Made by a program: the position numbers and the translations under genes. The notes below the pieces were generated by a model. The model did not search any database. It saw only the letters and a list, made by a program, of their open reading frames with translations, and was not told the origin of the DNA. From Chloroflexia bacterium (GTDB lineage Bacteria > Chloroflexota > Chloroflexia > Thermomicrobiales > UBA6265): a DNA stretch of 7,402 bases. This document shows positions 1-5,866 of this stretch, one piece after another; positions within the stretch are counted from its first letter, which is position 1; each line of letters begins with the position of its first letter. The stretch is from positions 1 through 7,402 of the forward strand of contig JACCVE010000077.1 in assembly GCA_013698285.1 (NCBI GenBank), given 5' to 3'.

Positions 1-2459
1 CCACTATACGCCGCGCCGACCACCCCGGCGATGGCGGCGATGATGCCGATGCCCGGCACGTCCAGGCCGCCGGTCAGCCCGACGCTCGAGCGTGGCGTGG
101 CGCCCGGCACGGGCGACGAGGCGGCCGTCGGGAAGGCGGGCGTCGTGGGAGTTGGGGAGGGGCCCGCGACCGGGCTGGCCGACGGCGTGCCGGAGAGGGC
201 ATTGACCTGGGCCTGGAGGGCCTGGAGTTGGTCATCGATGGACTGCTGGGACCGCTGCAGGGAGTCGAAGCCGAATTCGGTGAAGAACGTGGCCACCGCG
301 ACGTTGCCGGTCGGGTCGTAGGCCGCGACGTTCCGCGCCCCCTCGCCGGTCAGCGGGGTGTAGATGGTGGCCTGGAACTGGCCCGAGGCGTCGGAGCGCA
401 GGGTCGAGGCGATCACCCCGCCGATGGTGATGATGATGTCGCTGTTCGGGTAGAAGCCGAACCCCTGGATCGTGATGTCGCGGCCAGCCACGCCCTGGGG
501 CGGGTTAAGGAAGATCTCGGGGTTGCGGATCGCGGTCTGGCGGGCGAAGGCGATCTGCTGGTTCGGGCCGCCGTACTCGCCGAGCCGGGAGTCGGCCCAG
601 ACCATATAGACGTCCTCGGTGTTGGCGACCAGTGAGAAGTAGTCGCCGATGAACCGGCCTCCGACGAAGGCTCGCAGCGAGTTGGAGGCGAAGTCACTGA
701 CTCGCGTGTCCGGGGCCGAGATCCCCTGATCGCCGGCCTCGAATCCCCACGTCGCGCCCTGGTCGGACGAGCGGGTGTAGTAGATGTGGTAGCGAATTTC
801 GTTCGGATCGTCCCGCATGTCACCCCACATGGCGTGGACGACACCGTCCTCCGAGACATCGATCGAGGTGTAGAACTGGGCCCGGGTGGTGTCGTCGCCG
901 TTGATCCGGACCCCGTCGTCCCAAGTCGTCCCTCGGTCCAGCGAGCGGACCACGTAGACATCGCCGTCGTCGATGGGTTTGTCGGCCGGCAGCCGGGTGT
1001 GGGCCAGGTAGATCTCGTCTCGCGGCCCGATCGCGATCTGGGGGAAGCCGCTGCCGCCAAGCCGGAAGGTGGCCGTCCGCGGCCTGGCCGGTACTTCCTG
1101 GAACACGGCGGCCTGGGCCGGTTCGGAGAAGGTCTGACCACCGTCGTCGGAGGTCGAGACCATCAGGGTCGCGAAGCCCTTCTGGAACCCGTCGTCGGTG
1201 GTGTCGTGGTAGGCCACCACCAGGGTGCCGTCGCTGAGGACGGCCGGCTGGGAGCCCTGGACGACGCGGGCCGACTCCTCGTCCTGGCCGCCCTCGTCCG
1301 CCTGCTCGGCCTGAGCGCCCTGGAAGGGCGGGGCCGGCAGGTCGGTGAGGCCACCCGGGGCGCCCGTCCCGGCACTGGCACCGCCCTCCTCCTCCGGGCT
1401 GCCGCCGCCTTCACTGAAGAAGACGGTCGGGCTGACATCGACCGGGTCGCTCCAGGTGATGCCGCCGTCGGCCGAGGTGACGGACTTGATGATCGACTCC
1501 GTCAGGATGGTGGTCAGGAAGGGGACCTCGTCGGCGTAGATGACTTGGTAGCGTGATCGGAACTCGGTGTAGGTCATGTGGATCAGGTCGTTGTCGGGAT
1601 TGGCCGGGTCGGGTCCGGCGGCGATCCATTCTTTGTCGAGGAAGGGGATCGTCACCTCGCCCCGGGCCCGGCCCCCGTCGTCGGCGACCTCGCTGGTCAG
1701 GATGCGGCTGGTGGCCCCGGCCGCGGGCTCTTCCCAGTTGAGGCCACCGTCGAGGGACTTGGCGACGGCCAGGCTCGAGACTAACGACGTCGAGGCCAGG
1801 CCCCCGACGCGGAAGTCCTGCACGCCGATGGAGATCTGGGCCATGTAGACGTTGCCGTCGCGATCGAAGGTGACGACCGGGTCACCACCGGCCGCGACGT
1901 CGTCGCGGAAGTAGCGGATCGGCTTGGGGCCCTCCCAGGTCTCGCCACCGTCGAAGCTGACGTAGGCCGCGGCGCCGCCGAAGTTGTAGTCGATCACCCC
2001 GGCCACCAGGTGCTCGGGATCATTCGGATCGACCGCCAGGTGGGGCTCGGTCTGGTAGGGGGCGTAGCCGAGCTGGTTGGTGAGGATGACGTTCCGGCTG
2101 AACGACGGGGCCGCGTTCCGGAACGGCACCTGCTGGTTGGTCACCGCGGCGGCGAACGAGCCAGTGGCCGGGGCCGAGCCGTAGCCCATCAGCGCGTCGG
2201 CCTCGGGCGTGTCGAAGATGCGCGGGTCGAGTCCCTCCGCGATCAAGTAGCTGGAGCCGCTCAGGAACTCGGAGACGGGAGCGAGCAGGTTCGCGGCCCG
2301 GGGCGAGATCTCCTCCCCGGGCTCCTCCGCCTTGATCGGCTCTTGGGCCCGGACGGTCATCCCCAGCAGCGGGGCCACCAGGGCGATCAGGGCCAGGGCG
2401 ACCACCATGGTTCCCCCCCGGCGAGGCGCTTGCGGCGAGTTCGGCGAGGTCCGGTGCAT
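1..2459 (-). CDS. Exported Asp-box (BNR/sialidase-like) beta-propeller protein with TIG-like domain and membrane stalk; C-terminus beyond left edge
   Basis: An unbroken minus-strand frame of 819 codons runs off the window. The start at 2459 has an AGGAG 9 nt upstream and gives a good signal peptide: basic n-region (Arg13, Arg14), hydrophobic core about 18-35, cleavage probably after Ala38 (VRA/Q). An internal ATG at 2408 would lose the basic region. Six Asp boxes (S-x-D-x-G-x-x-W/F) lie at residues 168-175, 235-242, 329-336, 437-444, 506-513 and 564-571, which indicates a six-or-more-bladed propeller. An acidic, Gly-rich insert occupies about 351-396 between blades. Residues 646-725 look like an immunoglobulin-like TIG/IPT domain, 732-757 like a short coiled coil, and about 758-795 form a Pro/Ser/Thr stalk. 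From about 801 a hydrophobic stretch starts a probable C-terminal anchor. Asp-box families include sialidases and other glycosidases, but I see no FRIP-type sialidase motif, so catalysis and substrate are unproven. It probably acts outside the cell, held at the membrane. Confidence 0.9.
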   Translation of the reverse strand, partial: MHRTSPNSPQAPRRGGTMVVALALIALVAPLLGMTVRAQEPIKAEEPGEEISPRAANLLAPVSEFLSGSSYLIAEGLDPRIFDTPEADALMGYGSAPATGSFAAAVTNQQVPFRNAAPSFSRNVILTNQLGYAPYQTEPHLAVDPNDPEHLVAGVIDYNFGGAAAYVSFDGGETWEGPKPIRYFRDDVAAGGDPVVTFDRDGNVYMAQISIGVQDFRVGGLASTSLVSSLAVAKSLDGGLNWEEPAAGATSRILTSEVADDGGRARGEVTIPFLDKEWIAAGPDPANPDNDLIHMTYTEFRSRYQVIYADEVPFLTTILTESIIKSVTSADGGITWSDPVDVSPTVFFSEGGGSPEEEGGASAGTGAPGGLTDLPAPPFQGAQAEQADEGGQDEESARVVQGSQPAVLSDGTLVVAYHDTTDDGFQKGFATLMVSTSDDGGQTFSEPAQAAVFQEVPARPRTATFRLGGSGFPQIAIGPRDEIYLAHTRLPADKPIDDGDVYVVRSLDRGTTWDDGVRINGDDTTRAQFYTSIDVSEDGVVHAMWGDMRDDPNEIRYHIYYTRSSDQGATWGFEAGDQGISAPDTRVSDFASNSLRAFVGGRFIGDYFSLVANTEDVYMVWADSRLGEYGGPNQQIAFARQTAIRNPEIFLNPPQGVAGRDITIQGFGFYPNSDIIITIGGVIASTLRSDASGQFQATIYTPLTGEGARNVAAYDPTGNVAVATFFTEFGFDSLQRSQQSIDDQLQALQAQVNALSGTPSASPVAGPSPTPTTPAFPTAASSPVPGATPRSSVGLTGGLDVPGIGIIAAIAGVVGAAYS

Positions 2460-2656
2460 CGGTCACTGCTCCTGGCGGTGGCGCGGCCGGGCGGCGCCGT
2501 CGATCGGATAGGGACGCCGTCGGGCGCCGGTCGTCGGGGGATCTCCGGCGTTTCCGCCGGTCGGCTCGCGTCTCCCCTCCGCCCTTCTCCTTGGACGCGC
2601 GCGCCGTTAGGCGACACGGCGGTCCGGCACCGGGTGGTCGGAGAAGGGGCGCGTCA
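2460..2656 (-). other. Long, potentially structured 5' leader of the Asp-box protein gene
   Basis: Between the predicted transcription start and ATG 2459 the minus-strand RNA could fold into several helices. CCCTTCTCC (2640-2648) can pair with GGAGAAGGG (2582-2590). Inside that, GGAC+CGCCGT can pair with ACGGCG+GTCC (2616-2625 with 2593-2596 and 2602-2607), giving ten pairs with a 5-nt bulge and an 8-nt loop. Downstream, CCGGCG-GAAA-CGCCGG (2545-2560) is a perfect 6-bp hairpin with a GNRA loop. No known riboswitch class is recognised and high G+C makes chance pairing common. The ribosome binding site AGGAG (2469-2473) lies outside these helices. No coding signal with its own ribosome site is seen here. 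Confidence 0.35.
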
Positions 2657-2662
2657 AATCGC

Positions 2663-2691
2663 ATGCTAGACTTCGGCGCGGCAGGCGTCAA
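2663..2691 (-). promoter_or_regulatory. Predicted housekeeping-sigma promoter for the Asp-box protein gene
   Basis: On the minus strand a TTGACG box (2686-2691) is separated by exactly 17 bp from TAGCAT (2663-2668), matching the sigma-70 consensus at 5 of 6 and 4 of 6 positions. Transcription would start near 2656 and leave a leader of about 197 nt. A second TTGACG (2652-2657) lies 34 bp downstream but has no matching -10 box; it may be chance. It is the best promoter match in the window, inferred from sequence only. Confidence 0.55.
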
Positions 2692-2870
2692 ACCATGGAC
2701 CGGCGTTGATGGCCCGGCAGGTGGCATGACCGGCATCACGGCCTTGTCCCGCCGCGGCCGGGCGTAGCGATCGCGACCGGGCACCCGCCGCCGTGCTGGA
2801 TCGAGCGGTCTACGCGGCGAGGCGAGCCGCTCCCAGATGATCTACCCTGACCAGACTGTCCCGACCTGGC
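2692..2870. other. Non-coding stretch, upstream half of the divergent control region
   Basis: This lies between the minus-strand promoter and the palindrome of the next gene. No supported reading frame, RNA gene or repeat was found. A TACCCT at 2843-2848 could be a -10 box for the plus-strand gene at 2906, but there is no recognisable -35 box 16-18 bp before it, so that promoter is unassigned. Confidence 0.4.
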
Positions 2871-2884
2871 GCCTCACGTGAGGC
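2871..2884. promoter_or_regulatory. Perfect 14-bp palindrome, candidate operator
   Basis: GCCTCACGTGAGGC reads the same on both strands, has a CACGTG core, and ends 10 bp before the GAGGAGG ribosome binding site (2894-2900) of the gene starting at 2906. A site here would sit between promoter and start codon, where a dimeric repressor could block transcription. As RNA it has no loop to spare, so a DNA-binding site is more likely than a hairpin. The regulator is unknown and no regulator gene is in the window. Confidence 0.4.
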
Positions 2885-2905
2885 ACGGGGACCGAGGAGG
2901 CACAC

Positions 2906-3991
2906 ATGGCATCGTGGTTCGGTGGCGCGCGTACCGGGGAGTCCGGGGAGGCGGGTTCGACCCGACGGCCGGTCGGGTGGATTCCCGTCTTGGTCGCCTG
3001 CGTCGTCGCCTGCTCGTCCGTGGCGCATCCCTTCACGGTATCTGCGCAGGATGATGGGGGGGACTTTGCCGGGGAGTACACCGTCACGATCTCGAGCGGC
3101 GACCTGCCGATCAGCCTCGGTCTCAGCTCGACCTTGACGGGCGCCTGGCGCATCGCCTTCGGCGATGATGGTGAGTACGCCGCCGCCCGGCAGGACGTGG
3201 GCACGGCAGTCACCGGCACCTACGAGGTGAGCGGTGACGAGGTCACGATCACCGACGAGGCCGGGCTGCTGTCGTGCTCGAACCTCCAGCCGGACGGGAA
3301 CACCGCGCCGACCGCCACCTACGCCTGGGAGAAGTCCGGCGACCTGCTCCGCCTGGAGCCGGTGGCTGATGTCTGTCGCCTGCGCCGGGCCCTCCTCTCG
3401 ACGAATCCCCTGTCCCCGTTCGTCCCCTGCCTGACGACGCCGCTTCAACTGGCGGCCGACGAGGGGACGGATAGGAATGGGGAGACACCCTCGGCCGGCG
3501 GGGCAGGAGCCGGTCCTAACGACCTCGGCGACTTGCTGGAGGAGGACTCGCCCGAGGGCACGCCGGGCGCTACCCCGGAAGCGTCTCCCGAGGCCGCCAC
3601 CCCGGCCACGGCACCGACCGAGCCCGCGGGGCCGACCGAGCCGGCCGAGATCGGCACGGCCGATGACCCGGAAGACGCGATCACCGATGTCCTCGCCCAA
3701 TTGACCGCCTGCTGGGCGACGGGGGACCCGACGCTGGTCCTGCCGCTGTTCAGCGATGGGTTCATCGACGAGGCGACCGGGAACGGTGCCGTCTCGCTCG
3801 ACGAGCTGGCGGACGAGTTCCGCCAGCTCCAGACGACTCCGATTACCTGGGAACTGGCGGGTGAGGTCGAGGTGGATGATGATGAGGCGTCGGCGATCAT
3901 TGCGGTCACCTTGGCCGACGAGGAACTCCTGCAGACGTTCCTCTTCGAGTTGGGAGACGACGGCTGGCGACTCGGGAACTTCGGAGAATAG
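2906..3991 (+). CDS. Exported two-domain protein: lipocalin-like N-terminal domain and NTF2/SnoaL-like C-terminal domain
   Basis: This frame encodes 361 residues. The start is fixed by GAGGAGG ending 5 nt before ATG. Residues 1-47 form an export signal: Arg20-Arg21, a hydrophobic stretch from about 25, and a VSA/Q cleavage site after 47. Cys32 and Cys36 also lie in lipobox-like settings (LVAC, VVAC), so a lipoprotein is an alternative. Residues about 54-168 look like a small beta-rich domain (GAWRIAFGDDGEY, VTGTYEVSGDEVTITD, a final W/L-rich strand), the lipocalin-like style of exported hypothetical proteins. Residues about 186-250 are an acidic then Thr/Pro/Ala/Glu-rich linker. Residues about 254-361 have the order expected of an NTF2/SnoaL fold: helix with a Trp-containing core (LTACWATGD), a short helix, then strands ending in DDGWRLGNFG. 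Four cysteines remain after the signal (124, 157, 175, 269). No catalytic residues are identified; substrate and function are unknown. A small membrane-protein gene follows 72 bp downstream. Confidence 0.85.
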   Translation: MASWFGGARTGESGEAGSTRRPVGWIPVLVACVVACSSVAHPFTVSAQDDGGDFAGEYTVTISSGDLPISLGLSSTLTGAWRIAFGDDGEYAAARQDVGTAVTGTYEVSGDEVTITDEAGLLSCSNLQPDGNTAPTATYAWEKSGDLLRLEPVADVCRLRRALLSTNPLSPFVPCLTTPLQLAADEGTDRNGETPSAGGAGAGPNDLGDLLEEDSPEGTPGATPEASPEAATPATAPTEPAGPTEPAEIGTADDPEDAITDVLAQLTACWATGDPTLVLPLFSDGFIDEATGNGAVSLDELADEFRQLQTTPITWELAGEVEVDDDEASAIIAVTLADEELLQTFLFELGDDGWRLGNFGE

Positions 3992-4063
3992 GCTGGCGGC
4001 AGGAGCGGGCGCTCGGGTAGCCCGGGACGAGCCGGGACCGTGTCGCCGCGGGCGAGGGGGACG

Positions 4064-4243
4064 ATGACCGAGGCCACACCGGGACCACCATATAACGATG
4101 AGGAGCGTGACGACGCGCCGGTCGCCGACGAGTCCGTCGTCAGCGAGACGGTCGGCACCGGCAGCTTCTTCGCCGTGGGCTGCGTCGTCGCTGCCGTGGC
4201 CGTGGTCGTGATCGCGATCATCGTCGCCCTCTTCTTCCGCTGA
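4064..4243 (+). CDS. Small single-span membrane protein with acidic N-terminus (59 residues)
   Basis: ATG 4064 is preferred because GAGGGGG (4054-4060) sits just upstream. An in-frame GTG at 4040 would add eight residues but would place that ribosome site inside the gene. Residues 1-33 are polar and acidic (NDEERDD, DESVVSETV). Residues about 35-58 are one strongly hydrophobic span, followed by a single terminal Arg59. The terminal Arg and acidic N-terminus favour a type with the N-terminus outside and the C-terminus inside, but this is a rule-of-thumb guess. It follows the exported protein gene by 72 bp on the same strand with no visible terminator between, so co-transcription is likely. I do not recognise a family. 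The amino-acid pattern (polar head, clean span, stop directly after) argues for a real gene rather than a chance frame. Confidence 0.6.
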   Translation: MTEATPGPPYNDEERDDAPVADESVVSETVGTGSFFAVGCVVAAVAVVVIAIIVALFFR

Positions 4244-4295
4244 CACCGGGGCGAATCGTCATGCCTAGCGACGGTTTGCCCGCCCGAACGATGTG

Positions 4296-4320
4296 CGGCC
4301 CCGCGAGCCCATGCGGGCCG
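4296..4320. terminator. Possible shared terminator hairpin between convergent genes
   Basis: CGGCCCCGC and GCGGGCCG can form an 8-bp GC-only stem with one bulged C and an 8-nt loop. It lies 52 bp after the small membrane-protein gene and 9 bp beyond the stop of the aldehyde dehydrogenase gene, so it could serve both strands. No T-run follows on either side, so a standard intrinsic terminator is not proven. Nothing else is seen in the 86-bp gap. Confidence 0.35.
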
Positions 4321-4329
4321 ACCGGGACG

Positions 4330-5700
4330 TCAGCGGGCTGGGCCGACCCAGACCGTCTGCACGTTGACGAACGACCTGATCCCCTGGACCGATAACTCCC
4401 GGCCGTAGCCGCTGCGCTTGACCCCGCCGAAGGGGAGGCGAGGGTCGGAGGCCGTCATTCCGTTGACGAAGACGTTGCCGGTCTCGAGCCGCGCCGCCAG
4501 GGCCTTGCCCCGCTCGATGTCCGCCGTCCAGACGTTGCCGCCCAGCCCGTAGCGCGTGTCGTTGGCGAGGGCGACCGCGTGGTCGGCGTCCGTGGCCCGG
4601 ATCACGGCGGCGACGGGCCCGAAGGTCTCCTCCCGGAAGGCGACCATGTCGTCCGCCACCCCGGCCAGGACGACCGGGGCGTAGAAGAACCCGTCCCCAG
4701 CCATCGGGCCGCCGGCCAGGGCGACCCGGGCGCCGTGTGTGACGGTCGCCCGGACCTGACGGTCCAGGATGTCGCGCTGGGCGGCCGTGACGAGCGGGCC
4801 TAGTTTGGTAGCACGGTCGAGCGGGTCGCCGACCGTCAGGGCTCCGGCTGCCGCCGCGAAGCCCTCGACGAAGGCGTCGTGGACCGGGGCCGTGACGATG
4901 AACCGCTTGGCGGCGATGCAGCTCTGGCCCGTGTTCTGGAACCGGGAGCGGACCGCGGTCGCGATCGCCCCGTCGAGGTCCGCGTCCTCTAGGACGATGA
5001 ACGGGTCGGATCCGCCGAGTTCGAGCACGGTCGGCTTCAGAGTGCGCCCGGCCGCCGCCGCGACCGCCGCTCCGGCCCCGTCACTGCCGGTGAGCGACAC
5101 CCCGGCGACCCTGTCGTCGGCGACTAGCCGCTCCGCCTCGGCACCCGGGATCAGGACCGTCTGGAACACCCCCTCTGGCAACCCGGCCTCGCGCCCGAGC
5201 CGTTCGATCTCCAGGCCACACCGGCTCACCTGAGACGAGTGCTTCAGGATCGCGGTATTCCCCGCCATCAGGACCGGGGCCAGGCACCGGATCACCTGCC
5301 AGTAGGGGAAGTTCCAGGGCATCACCAGCAGGATCGTGCCGAGCGGGCGATAGGCGACATAACTCTCGGTCGCCGTGGACGTGACCGCCTCGGGGGCGAG
5401 GAACGCCTCGGCGTGCTCGGCGTAGAATTCGCAGCCCCAAGCACACTTTTCCACCTCGGCTTCCGCCTCGGCGATCGGCTTGCCCATCTCCAGGGTCGCG
5501 ATCCGGGCCAGCGTCTCTTTCTCGGCCCGGATCAGCACCGCGAGGCGGCGGAGGATCGCCGCCCGCTCGGCGAACGTGGTCTCTCGCCAGGAGCGCCCGG
5601 CCCGCTGGGCCGCGGCGAGGATGGCATCGACCTCGTCCGGACGGTGGGGCGCGAATCCCTCGATGATGTGACCGGTGGCCGGGTTGATGGATTGGATCAT
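4330..5700 (-). CDS. NAD(P)-dependent aldehyde dehydrogenase, succinate-semialdehyde dehydrogenase type (Sad/YneI-like)
   Basis: This frame encodes 456 residues, close to the about 460 of the Sad/YneI group. ATG 5700 is chosen because GGGGAG (5708-5713) lies 7 nt upstream and the protein then begins SINPATG, the family's usual opening; the frame stays open further upstream without a ribosome site. Conserved parts: MPWNFPYW with Asn130 (oxyanion), ILKH with Lys153 (cofactor), LELGGSDPF with general base Glu227, GQSCIAAKRF with nucleophile Cys261, then EETFGPVAA and a terminal PFGGVKRSGYGRELS. Glu-to-Cys spacing is 34 residues, as in the superfamily. KHSSQ and GGSDPF resemble Sad/YneI rather than betaine-aldehyde enzymes. 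The cofactor loop reads TGSDGAGAAV, where V-R/K is usual after GS. The probable reaction oxidises succinate semialdehyde, or a similar aldehyde, to the acid in the cytoplasm (GABA/4-hydroxybutyrate breakdown), but no GABA-pathway partner is present, so substrate is inferred. It is divergent from the transporter gene. Confidence 0.93.
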   Translation of the reverse strand: MIQSINPATGHIIEGFAPHRPDEVDAILAAAQRAGRSWRETTFAERAAILRRLAVLIRAEKETLARIATLEMGKPIAEAEAEVEKCAWGCEFYAEHAEAFLAPEAVTSTATESYVAYRPLGTILLVMPWNFPYWQVIRCLAPVLMAGNTAILKHSSQVSRCGLEIERLGREAGLPEGVFQTVLIPGAEAERLVADDRVAGVSLTGSDGAGAAVAAAAGRTLKPTVLELGGSDPFIVLEDADLDGAIATAVRSRFQNTGQSCIAAKRFIVTAPVHDAFVEGFAAAAGALTVGDPLDRATKLGPLVTAAQRDILDRQVRATVTHGARVALAGGPMAGDGFFYAPVVLAGVADDMVAFREETFGPVAAVIRATDADHAVALANDTRYGLGGNVWTADIERGKALAARLETGNVFVNGMTASDPRLPFGGVKRSGYGRELSVQGIRSFVNVQTVWVGPAR

Positions 5701-5772
5701 GGCGGTTCTCCCCGTCGATGTGTGGTTTGGCCGTTGCCTCAAGCCTACACCGGGGACGCGAGTGGAGATCAT

Positions 5773-5790
5773 CCCGGGAGGCAGCCCGGG
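5773..5790. promoter_or_regulatory. Paired CCCGGG palindromes in the divergent promoter region
   Basis: CCCGGG-AGGCAG-CCCGGG gives two six-base palindromes with centres 12 bp apart, and together an inverted repeat. It lies between the divergent aldehyde dehydrogenase and transporter genes, 73 bp from the first and 75 bp from the second, so it could be a site for a shared regulator. A TAGGCT on the minus strand (5742-5747) could be the -10 box of the dehydrogenase gene, without a good -35 box. GC-rich six-mers are common in such DNA, so confidence is low. Confidence 0.25.
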
Positions 5791-5852
5791 CACCGGTGAG
5801 GGAATCAGCCTGGCCGCCCCGTGATGCGGCATCGTGGGGGGCTGGAACGCTG

Positions 5853-5866
5853 TACACTTGGGGGAA
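5853..5866 (+). promoter_or_regulatory. -10-like box placed for a leaderless start of the transporter gene
   Basis: TACACT (5853-5858) ends 7 bp before ATG 5866. A -10 box at that distance puts the transcription start at or next to the A of the start codon. The only purine-rich run, GGGGGA, directly abuts the ATG, too close for a normal ribosome site. No clear -35 box is seen. Confidence 0.4.

Noticed and set aside
413..1141. 242-codon minus-strand frame inside the propeller gene
   Set aside because: It is same-strand but out of frame with the unbroken propeller frame; its Ser/Arg/Pro/Thr-rich product is a frame shadow.
1251..1409. Acidic Gly-rich insert of the propeller gene as a sign of a frameshift
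   Set aside because: The frame stays intact on both sides, with recognisable Asp boxes before and after, so it reads as a genuine inter-blade loop.
1163..1438. Arg/Ser/Pro-rich 91-codon frame that could be read as a basic peptide
   Set aside because: It lies inside the propeller gene, opposite its acidic Gly-rich insert, and has no start signal.
786..1556. 256-codon plus-strand frame antisense to the propeller gene
   Set aside because: The product is Val/Gly/Asp/Arg-rich with no domain. It is explained by the codon pattern of the gene on the other strand.
2020..2784. 254-codon minus-strand frame beginning in the intergenic region
   Set aside because: It overlaps the propeller gene in another frame and its product is Arg/Pro/Gly low complexity. 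No ribosome site was seen.
2810..4246. 478-codon open frame on the minus strand
   Set aside because: It is fully antisense to the exported protein and small membrane protein genes, which have good ribosome sites, signal peptide and protein-like domains. The antisense product is Arg/Gly-rich without domain features, typical of a shadow frame at high G+C.
5701..5832. N-terminal extension of the aldehyde dehydrogenase to 5832
   Set aside because: The frame is open, but family alignment and a ribosome site support the start at 5700; the extension would cross the divergent promoter region.
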